Assembly: GCA_034231615.1 (NCBI GenBank)
Contig: CM067316.1
Location: 65,576,353 to 65,640,352 of the forward strand
From: Meghimatium bilineatum
Taxonomy: Eukaryota; Mollusca; Gastropoda; Stylommatophora; Philomycidae
Length of the DNA stretch: 64,000 bases
Direction of reading: 5' to 3'
Within the stretch, counting starts at the first letter, position 1. Every line of letters begins with the position of its first letter. The notes beneath the pieces are model-generated. The model was not told the origin of the DNA and made no database searches. It was given only the letters and a program-made list of their open reading frames with translations. Made by a program: the position numbers and the translations under genes. This document shows positions 10,916 to 21,400 of this stretch, piece after piece.

Positions 10916-11031
10916 ATCAATATCCATACTATTCAAGAACTGCAAAGAATAGCTTTGAACAGATAGAATTGGAGAGATCTGACCTCTGTCCTATGCGCTA
11001 ACTTCAGCGCAAAAGGAAAATGAATGAATGA
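10916..11031 (+). mobile_element. Severely 5'-truncated LINE tail nested in LINE, with 12-bp TSD
   Basis: Encodes IQELQRIALNR and WRDLTSVLCANFSAKGK, the same 3' end as the minus-strand LINE at 56165-57045, and ends in (TGAA)n. The target-site duplication ATAGTCACAAAT flanks it at 10904-10915 and 11032-11043. Confidence 0.92.
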
Positions 11032-11142
11032 ATAGTCACAAATGACGGCAGAGGTGAAACAGAAGTTAAAAGGAGAATAGGAATTTCTAAAAGTACCTTT
11101 AATGACATGAGGAAAATGGTAACATCTAAACAAATTACAAAC

Positions 11143-11350
11143 TAGGGACCAAACCCGAAATAAAGGAATGACGAAAACGGATGTGCTGGACCTCGGACGT
11201 CCAGGTCACAAAGTGGCCAACCGAGGAGCAAATAACACAGTTGTACTGTGGAACTTGCAGCACAACGTACTTCACGCTCCCCGGCGGAAATCACACGTTA
11301 AATTTGTTGTGGTTACATGAGAGCGAACGCTGAAGAAGAAGAAGAAGAAG
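11143..11350 (+). mobile_element. SINE subfamily copy with 14-bp TSD, nested in LINE
   Basis: About 208 bp from AGGGACCAAACCCGAAATAA to a GAACGC(TGAAGAAGAA) tail. It is flanked by perfect direct repeats AACAAATTACAAAC at 11129-11142 and 11351-11364. Part of the body (CGGATGTGCTGGACC, CTTCACGCTCCCCGGCGGAA) recurs at 47350. The tail is shared with the other SINEs of this window. Confidence 0.92.
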
Positions 11351-11744
11351 AACAAATTACAAACAAGTTAAAAAAGAGAATTATAAAATGCTACATCTAT
11401 TCCATATTAATGTATGGCTCAGAAACATGGACACTAAGTAAACAATTAGAAGACAGAATTGATGCCTTTGAGATGTGGGCATATAAAGAATAGGGAGAAT
11501 ATCATGGAAAGAGAAGAAAACAAATAAAGAGGTGCTAAAAACACTTAATATTAAAAAAGAATTACTAAGAGAAATAAAGATCAGGCAAATAAAATATTTT
11601 GGACATTAAAAAACATGACATTTGAATGAAGACCTTACTTGAGGGTAAAGTCAAAGGGAAGCGAGCAAGAGGTCGGCAGAGATACAAGTGGGAGAGTAAC
11701 ATCACAAGATGGACAGGTTACAGTCTAGCTGAATGCACCTCCAA

Positions 11745-11985
11745 TGGCTTCTTCTGCCACAACAACATGTGCCTGACTCAGCTGAGCAAGATCAGTTACC
11801 TGTCACCCTTTGTGAAACATTCTTGCCCAATCCTTCATGATTGTCTACAACACAGATTTTCCACAACCACACTGCCTGGATTCTTGGATGATTGTTACTT
11901 GGTCAACATATTTCATCTGTAAGAAACTGAATCACTGTTTGTTGGTCTAATTTGTTATCACGCTGGCCCTGTTGACCGTCTGTAC
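11745..11985 (-). pseudogene. Possible mariner N-terminal (HTH) fragment
   Basis: Minus strand shows QQTVIQF, HPRIQ and VDNHEGLGKNVSQ in shifting frames. This resembles the second helix-turn-helix and linker of mariner transposase. It lies where the N-terminus should be relative to the LINE that splits the element. Confidence 0.5.
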
Positions 11986-12091
11986 CAGAAACAAGCACAC
12001 AAAGAGAATGCTCACATGATTATCTGTTCATTGGTGTATGATTATTATGTCTGTGATTATGTCTTCATGTTCCTCTTGTGCTGACATAGAT

Positions 12092-12179
12092 GACGCTGTG
12101 TGAGCAGGTCTCATTTGAACACACCTCGTATAAGTGACGCTGTGTGATTGGGTCTCATTTGAACACACCTCGTATATGC
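12092..12179. repeat. Duplicated right TIR of the mariner
   Basis: Two adjacent 44-bp copies of GACGCTGTGTGA then GTCTCATTTGAACACACCTC and GTATA. Confidence 0.8.
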
Positions 12180-12278
12180 AAGTAAAGTTGATGACAACAA
12201 TAAGAATTAAAGAAATGTTGAAAGCAGAGGCAACTTTGCTGCACACAGAATAATTGCTGGCATATAAACAAGAACAAT

Positions 12279-12395
12279 GGCAGAGTTCTAAATCTGCTGA
12301 ATGGTTAACTTGACTGGCAGAGTTCTAAATCTGCTGAATGGTTAACTTGACTGGCAGAGTTCTAAATCTGCTGAATGGTTAGCTTGACTGGCAGT
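12279..12395. repeat. 37-bp repeat spanning the TMEM59 stop codon
   Basis: GGCAGAGTTCTAAATCTGCT begins at 12279, 12316 and 12353, and a partial GGCAG at 12390. The 12353 copy contains the final codons and the TAG of the TMEM59 CDS. The others are in the 3'UTR. Confidence 0.93.
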
Positions 12396-12484
12396 GGTCG
12401 GGCCTGGTTGACATCTTGAACAAATATACTCTTCTTATCATCAAGTGTTCGCAGGTAACCAAGGTTACTGCGGATGCTCAGCTT
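12362..12484 (-). CDS. TMEM59: TMEM59-like exon 7 (C-terminal tail, TAG stop)
   Basis: 41 codons after acceptor cttgccacag. It encodes KLSIRSNLGYL near the start and PLPVKLTIQQI at the end; a KLSI and PLP-K pattern is typical of the TMEM59 tail. Confidence 0.92.
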   Translation of the reverse strand, partial: KLSIRSNLGYLRTLDDKKSIFVQDVNQARPLPVKLTIQQI

Positions 12485-15400
12485 CTGTGGCAAGAAACCA
12501 GAAAATGTACATTATTGTTTGATTACAAACATAAATACTGGATTAGAAATCAACTGAGTAGCACACCCATATGCTGATCTGCTCTCAATGTCTTATTCAA
12601 TCTTTTCCCGCTGCAATACTTTTATCCAAGCCTGGATTTGACTTCTCAGTCATCTGCGGACTCACTACTAAACCTCACTTGTTTCTGTCATGCTGATCTT
12701 CGCTTGTGACAGAAAGCACATCATTGACAAAAATGTAATTGACTTGTTTCCTAATTTATACTCTTCTAAAAATATTCTGTCTAGCCATTAATATGTGAAT
12801 GTGGACATTCATTTTTTACTAGTTGTGAATGTGGACAGTCATTTTTTTTACTAGTTTTGAATTGAATTATTGATGACTTTTGATGGGAATGTTGATTTTT
12901 GTATTGGAAAAACTCCATTATCACATTGCATGTTTTGCCCGTTGGATGGCAGTTTTTCTGCAATCATTACCTGTTATCGATCTTGTAGAAACCAGACAGA
13001 ACTTTTTTGAAACAATTATGATATATCCAGCAGCTGTGAGTAAATGGTTTTATATTTCAGAGTAAGAAAAGGTGGGTTCCACCAGCTAAATCCATCACAC
13101 ACTGAGATATTCCAATAGATAATCTAGAGATGTACACAAGAACAAATACTTTCAATAGTGAAACGATGGAAACTAGCATGCTTTGTACATGCATGCTGTC
13201 CACAACAATACTACAGGGAACAGTCGAAGGTGGATGAAGCAGAGCAGGAGAAATACAAGCATACACAGACAGACATCAAGAATTGGACAAGACAAGATTT
13301 TTCCTCACTCATTCCATCGTTGAAGATAGAAACTACTGGAGGACTGTGTGTTGATGCATCCAATGTGGTACACATATGACATTGAATGTTACAGGCTCAT
13401 AGATAGATAGAACAGGCTACTTTCCAAAGCATCATGCATCACTGAGATTTGAAGCCTTCTGGATATAAAATAAAGCTCTGGAAAATCTTCACATTACACA
13501 AAAGTATTCAAGAGCTTTATTGCTCTTAATTTCTGTTCTGGAGACCACAACAAACAGAATAAACAAACAGACTGAATTTAAATGCAAGTATTAAGATCAG
13601 GAACATGGTAGACTAGTTGCTAGTGAGCTTGCTTACTATCGTCGGGTTACAGCGTGTGAGGTTCAAAACCATGTCTCAACAAAAAATAATCTGGGTCATG
13701 ATGTCTCACCTGATACGACTACCTCTGCAGTCGATCCAGCTGTAAATGGGTACCTTACACATGAGTTAAGGATGGTAAACACAGCAAGGAAGGTTATTTT
13801 CATCCCTGACGGAAGGTTGCTGCCATGGAACCTTACTTTAACAAGATCAGACAATGATGAATGTGCTGTTCTGCAAGTGACTGACTGTCCTAGAACTGTT
13901 TTAATTCTACAGATTATTGTTATCTCTCCAATTGTGTTTCTTCTAACATTTTCCCTATATATGTAGGTCAGACTGACATGTGGTCTGCAAAACTACAACA
14001 GTAAATCACTCCTGAAGAAATGATCTGAGTATATACACCTGGATGTTACATGCAGGATGTTAATGGGGGCTACCAATAGAAGTAGAGACTTTAGAAATAT
14101 ACAAGAGGGAAAAGCATTTGACAGTGCATGGAATAGATATGCAAACAAATATGGACATAGATATATATATATATATACATCTAAACATACATATACATAC
14201 AAATATATACAAATGACAATAAATAAGAAATACATATAAAACAGAACAAAATCAAAACATAGATGTATGCAAGATGCCCACACAAAATTCACAAGCATGT
14301 AAATATATTTCCACACTCAAGTGAGGGCCCACACAATAATATGAGTACATATTGACACATAATGGAGATATGTGCATTAACATAAACAAGCACTCACATA
14401 AACATATAATAAATGTAGAATTTAGCATCACTGTAACCATAGAAGGGATCACTAGAATGTACCAATAATGGTGAAATGACATCACATTTTGCCTAGAATG
14501 CTTATGTCAACTATCAAACACAAAATTCAGAGATAAGAACTTGGAGATAGAAATACAGTAGAAATCCCAATTAATCGGGGATTGGGCAGATTCAGATAAT
14601 CCAAAATTAAGATAATTGGATATAGCTCAAGAATGAAGCAAAACAGTGTACATACATACCAATCATACATTGAAATGAACAAAATTTTATCGATTAAAGA
14701 TCAGTAATATGTCAGCAACTATGTATTGCAAATAAATTACATACACTGCTGTAAAAATACAGTACTGTAAAAATATGCACAATTACATAAATGGCACATA
14801 TGTACAGTAATACATTGTACAGTGTATGTACATATGTGAATCAAGTGAATAAGTTCTTTTTAATCAAATATTTTCAATAAATATACGTATCTCACATGAA
14901 CATCTCTAGTAGAGTGCGTTGCCTTGAGGTAGTAGCACGTTTAAGAGCGGCAAGGTCCTGCAGGCACTTGAAGGAAAGAAGTTGTAGTGTTACATTCTGG
15001 TTGCCTATCCATCCACTTTTAAGCATTGTTGAAGCACATAAAAGCTTCCCCGTGCGTAGGAATATTTTCGTGTGTAGGAATATTTTCACCTTCTGTCTCT
15101 CCCCCAGTGTCATCTTTGTCTTCATTATCACCTTGTTGTTCGTCCATGACACCCTTGGCGATCTCATCATCTGTCATTATCTCAAACCCATGATCGTTTT
15201 TATCACACAACAACCGCTCCTTCACGTCATCGACGTCGCATTCTGAACAACCCGTGAATCAAACTGACAAAAAAAATGGCTACCTGCACAGTAGAAGAGG
15301 GCAATGACTCATTGCTTTGATACTATTAATAACTCCAGTTACATACCATAGTAACGGCACGGGCGCACTGCCACGGGACCTCTCTACCGCATCCACTAAC

Positions 15401-18400
15401 GCTCTTGCTCTAAATTATTTTATCCAAATTCGATCAAGATAATCAGGGATTTTGTTATTTCGGATTTGGATAATCAGATTTCTACTGTATTGGCATAAAA
15501 ATGTTTAAGTATTGATGGACATATGGGAAAAACCGTAGAAAGGACAAGAAATTTGTACAATCTGACAGGCATGAACATGCTTTCTTGACTTACCTGCTCA
15601 ACTTTCTCTTCAGGTACCGTAACCACAACTGACATGCACAACCAAATCAACGCTAAGGAACTGAACAAGAACAACACGCTGAGAAGAAGTCGTGGAACAC
15701 CTGTCTTGTGGGCAATGCAGGTCAACCAATCACTCGTGTCATCCATCTCATGTGCCCATGAGTCTGCCTGAAATGTCAACAAAATATTCACCACAAAACT
15801 GACACATAAAACTAATGGGTGAGATTGGCAGAATAAAGTGATATATCTGCACACAAACCAGACAGAATCAAACTAGATGGTTGCATGTGTTCACATTTAC
15901 AACATTGGTAGAATCAAACTAGATGGTTGCATGTGTTCACATTTACAACACTGGTAGAAACAAACTAGATGGTTGCATGTGTTCACATTTACAACACTGG
16001 TAGAAACAAACTAGATGGTTGCATGTGTTCACATTTACAACACTGGTAGAAACAAACTAGATGGTTGCATGTGTTCACATTTACAACACTGGTAGAAACA
16101 AACTAGATGGTTGCATGTGTTCACATTTACAACATTGCTAGAATCAAACTAGATGGTTGCATGTGTTCACATTTACAACACTGGTAGAAACAAACTAGAT
16201 GGTTGCATGTGTTCACATTTACAACATTGGTAGAATCAAACTAGATGGTTGCATGTGTTCACATTTACAACATTGGTAGAATCAAACTAGATGGTTGCAT
16301 GTGTTCACATTTACAACACTGGTAGAAACAAACTAGATGGTTGCATGTGTTCACATTTACAACACTGGTAGAAACAAACTAGATGGTTGCATGTGTTCAC
16401 ATTTACAACACTGGTAGAAACAAACTAGATGGTTGCATGTGTTCACATTTACAACACTGGTAGAAACAAACTAGATGGTTGCATGTGTTCACATTTACAA
16501 CATTGCTAGAATCAAACTAGATGGTTGCATGTGTTCACATTTACAACACTGGTAGAAACAAACTAGATGGTTGCATGTGTTCACATTTACAACATTGGTA
16601 GAATCAAACTAGATGGTTGCATGTGTTCACATTTACAACATTGGTAGAATCAAACTAGATGGTTGCATGTGTTCACATTTACAACATTGCTAGACATTTC
16701 ATCGCAGTCTCAGCTATTATAGCAAGAGCTTGTAATAACTATATATGAAATTCTGCGACTAGTTATGCCTAGTTGTGATAAGACATCACTGTTACCATCA
16801 CAATTTTCACTAGGCGCGAACAAGGAATCAACCGGTAGCCACAGGTATAGGCCTAAGTGGTAGCTCTGTCACTGGGCAGGGCGGGTCACCCATTTGTCCC
16901 GACATAAAGTATTGTCAAAGGTAGCGGATATAAATGGATATCTCCATTATGGGAAACTACTAAATTATTCTCCCAAGAAGAAAGTCATGTTGACACACAG
17001 AAGTAGGCCTACAGTATGTAGTGTTAATACTGCAACATGGAGCATCAGATAGTTAGCACAGAGTGGTAAATTAGGCAACATCAAACAAGAAATGGAAAAA
17101 ATGAATGTAAATATCTTTGAAATGAGATGGACTGGGGCAGGAGAGATAAATTTAAAGTCATATACTCAGGTGGACAAAAACACAAGAGATGTGTAGGTGT
17201 ATTAGTAGGCACAGAAACTGGAAAAAAACAGTGAAAGGTTTCATGGCAATATCAGACCGGGTAATATTAATTGAAACTAACAGGAAAACCATTGGATATT
17301 AACATTGTACAAGTTTATGCACTCACATCAAGCAGTTAAAGGAAGACATTGAACATTTTTATGGAGACCTAGAAATCGCAATGAAACAGTGTAAAAATCA
17401 TGAAGTAGCTATAGTAATGGGGGAATTTAATGCAAAAGTAGGTGAAACAGAAATAAAAGATGTGACTGGAAGATTTGGTTTAGGGGTTAAGAACGACAGA
17501 AGTGATTTATTGATAGTGGGCACACGCACATAATTTAATAATAGGGAATACATGGTTCAAGCAACACCCAAGACGACTGTGTACATGGATTAGCCCAGGA
17601 GATAATACTCAGAATTCAGTTGATTAGTCTCTAAAAGACATAGAAACAGCATTAGATCTATGAAAACATGGCCATGCGCTGACTGCAACAGTGATCATAT
17701 ACTACTGTTGGGGAAATGTTTTATAAGATTAAAGAAAATCAAGAAATCACCAAGAATTATGAAATTAAATTTCACAGTTTTTAAATCAGATGCTGACATT
17801 AAAGAAAGATACAACATAATTGTACAAAATAGATACAATGCTATTGCAAAGATTCGGTGTATTGAAGATCAATCATCATCATCATCAAGTGCCGTCTCCG
17901 CAACGAAGGTTGGCTGCAACGTATTTCCAACATCTCCTGTCTCTTGTCTTGGTGGTGCACTCTACTAGACTGTAACCTGTCCATCGTGTAATGTTACTCT
18001 CCCACTTGTATCTCTGCCTTCCTCTTGCTCGCTTCCCTTTGACTTTACCCTCAAGTAAGGTCTTCATTAAGGTGTCATGTCTTTTAATGTGTCCAAAGTA
18101 TTTTATTTGCCTGATCTTTATTTCTCTTAGTAGTTCTTTCTTCATATTAAGTGTCTTTAGCACTTCTTTATTTGTTTTCTTCTCTTTCCATGATGTTCTC
18201 CCTATTCTTCTATATACCCACATCTCAAAGGCATCAATTTTGTTTTCTAATTGTTTATTTAGTGTCCATGTTTCTGAGCCATACATTAATATGGAATAGA
18301 TGTAGCATTTTATAATTCTCATTATAATCAATGGAACATGATAAAACATTTGATAAACCAAACATCTAAAGAGATAATACCAAAAGTAAAATGTACATCA

Positions 18401-21400
18401 AAACAAAAATGGATTTCTGAAGAAATATTAGAATTGATGAGCACCAGAAGGAAAAATAAACACAAGATAGTGGAATATCAGAAAATACATAAGGAGATAC
18501 GAGAGAAATGCAAAATAGCAAAAGAAAGCTGGCTGAACAAGAAATGCACGGAAACAGAATACAATCAAGATACAACATTACTACATAAGCAAATTGATGT
18601 GATAAAAGGGAGAAGAACGCAAACTGTTACAGTGTGTCTAAAATCTAAGATAGGGCAGGTATTGATGGGAAAAGATCACGTAGTACAGAGATGGTCAGAA
18701 TATATCAAAGAACTTTATGATGACAATAGACCTGAGATAAACATACAAGATAATGGCGAGGGTCCACCAATACTCGCAGCAGAAGTAAGGGAGACCCTAA
18801 GACACATGAAATACGTCATAGTCCCAGGACTAGACAATATCACATTAGATGAAACAGTAACTTTAAGTAACTTTGGAGTTGAAATAATCACAAAATTGCT
18901 GAATGACATATATAATTGCGGACACATACCAGTTGACTTAATGAGATCCATATTTATAGCCTTACCTAAGAAACCAGGGACCACCGAATGTGAAGAACAC
19001 CGTACAATCAGCCTCATGAGACAAATAACAAAAATACTTCTCAGAATCATCATGAAGAGAGTGAGAGAAAAAAAAAAGAAATAAGTCCAGAACAATGTGG
19101 CTTTGTAGAACAAAGGTACAAACAATGCTATATATATTTTTATAACACTAATTGAGAAGTCTATAGAGGTAAAATCAGATCTGTACCTCTGTTTTATAGA
19201 CTACACGAAAGTATTTGATAAAGTTAAACATAGTGAAGTCATACACGTGCATGCAATGTACACTGTGCATGTCTTATGACATGCATGGAAGATAAACAGT
19301 TTTGCTATTCCTTGTTCCATTTTCTATCTCTGGCAACACTCGGGTGAATTGATAACTTGTTATATTTTAAAAAATAACATATTTACAGTTAAAACACACA
19401 AAATTCTACAGTAAGTCCATCTGATACAGTCAGTCTGATACAGTCAGTCTGATACGGTCACAGTAGAATATCTACGTAGTGTGTGTCTGCACTTATTTGA
19501 AACAAACCTCTGCAGCATTGACTTCGTTACTGACAGCCTTCGATGACTTGAGCTGTGACTGTCTCAGAACAACTGTAGCAGTCTTATCTAAAGCTTGTGT
19601 TATAGTCTCCATGACTGAGTTGGTACCTCTGTTTGCTAAATGATATGGGAACACACAACACATATACATATATGGTTATGTGTTTAAATTAACAAATGAC
19701 ATAACAGATGAACAAAGTCTCCACATACAGATATCTTATCTTGAACCTACTATCACATCTTTGCCTAAACCTACTGACATAGCATCTTTGCCTAAACTTA
19801 CTGACATGGCATCTTTGCCTAAACCTACTGACATGGCATCTTTGCCTAAACTTACTGACATGGCATCTTTGTCTAAACCTACTGACATGGCATCTTTGCC
19901 TAAACCTACTGACATGGCATCTTTGTCTAAACCGGCTAGTGATAGATAAATATATAGAAGTCCAAAAAAGTATCTATATTTGCTTCATAGACTACAGCAA
20001 GGCCTTTGACAGAGTCCAACATGAACAATTAAACAAATGTCTTCAAGAAATAGGCATAGATGGAAAAGACATCAGACTGATTAGAAATATATATTGGGAA
20101 CAGACTGTATCCATAAGGTGTGAAAACAGCTACTCACGATACATAGAAATAAGAAGAGGGGTAAGACAAGGATGTATTTTATCACCAAGCCTATTTAATA
20201 TCTACACAGAGAATATCTTTAAAAATATAGAAGAAATACCAGGACTCAAGATCAATGGGAAAATAATAAACAACATTAGATATGCAGATGACACTGTTCT
20301 TTTGGCAGAAAGTGAACATGAACTACAAAGACTAATAGATCAAGTCAATAAATCAAGTAATGAATATGGACTGGATATAAACATTCAAAAAACAAAACCC
20401 ATGATAATCAGCAAAGACACAGAAGAACAAGAGGTAAACATAAACATACATGGAGAGAAACTACAACAAGTAAAACATTATCAATATCTTGGACACATAG
20501 CCAAAATGACAGCAGATGTGAAACAGAAGTTAAAAGGAGAATAGGAATAGCTAAAAGTACCTTCAATGACATTAAGGAAAATAGTAACATCTAAAAAATT
20601 TACAAACAAGTTAAAAATGAGAATTATAAAATGCTACATCTATTCCATATTAATGTATGGATCAGAAACATGGACACTAAATAAACAATTAGAATTGATG
20701 CCTTTGAGATGTGGGTATATAGAAGAATAGGGAGAACATCATGGAAAGAGAAGAAAAGAAACAAAAAGGTTCTAAAGACACTTAATATGAAGAAAGAATT
20801 ACTAAGAGAAATAAAGATCAGGCAAATAAAATACTTTGGACACATTAACAGACATGACACCTTATTGAAGACCTTACTTGAGGGTAAAGTCAAAGGGAAG
20901 CGAGCAAGAGGTAGGCAGAGATACAAGTGGGAGAGTAACATCACATGATGGACAGGTTACAGTCTAGTAGAGTGCACCACCAAGACAAGAGACAGGAGAT
21001 GTTGGAGATACGTTGCAGCCAACCTTCGTTGCGGAGACGGCACTTGATGATGATGACTGACATAGCATCTTTGCCTAAACTTACTGACATGGCATTTTGG
21101 TTTAAAACCAACCTGTGTCACAATAATACCCACCACCTGTCTCCCACTAATATACCCCTCCTTCCCCCCTTATTGCTTGATCACATACATACTACACATC
21201 TTATCCATTTATTATCAATAGTTATGAACTAGAGGAGAAGAAGCTTCAGAACACATGATGATGATGACTGACTCTATACAAAAACTAACCAGGCAAATCT
21301 TGCATATCTTTCATGAGTCTGACCCGAGGTTGTGAATTCACTACAACCAACACGCCAGAGTTATCTTGTAAGATGAATAACCAGGAAATAGGTAAATGCT

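Larger units (their letters stand above)
10445..11739 (+). mobile_element. RTE-like LINE, 5'- and 3'-truncated, carrying two nested insertions
   Basis: Reads KCLQEIGIDGKDIRLI, GVRQGCILSPSLFNIY and YADDTVLLAES, the reverse transcriptase palm motifs. It then continues after frameshifts to SETWTLSKQLE, GKVKGKRARGRQRYKWES and RWTGYSL. It is very close to 19940-21055. It interrupts the mariner relic, so it is younger than that element. Confidence 0.9.
8111..12174 (-). mobile_element. Mariner-type transposon relic, inflated and interrupted
   Basis: The ends share a terminal inverted repeat: GAGGGTGTGTTCAAATGAAA at 8111, and the reverse complement of TCTCATTTGAACACACCTCG ending near 12171. Minus-strand reading gives mariner transposase pieces: a helix-turn-helix-like stretch (11745-11985), the central region (10102-10370), VILLHDNAHPH with DLSPCDFHLF (8800-9062), and a C-terminal PKQWE segment. 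These DNAHPH and CDFHLF blocks are the positions of the last two acidic residues of mariner catalytic cores. Stops and frameshifts show it is dead. A LINE insertion (about 10445-11739) and two minisatellites explain its 4-kb length, against about 1.3 kb for a typical mariner. Confidence 0.8.

Noticed and set aside
13610-13680. Functional tRNA gene
   Set aside because: A- and B-box-like motifs are present but no cloverleaf or terminator could be drawn; it is better explained as a tRNA-derived SINE head.
14057-14316. Hydrophobic ORF near 14.0-14.3 kb
   Set aside because: Low-complexity TA/ACATA sequence; apparent membrane segments come from AT richness.
15019-15225. Acidic ORF as a host gene
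   Set aside because: It is the C-terminal tail of a pogo/Tigger transposase within a TA-flanked inverted-repeat element.
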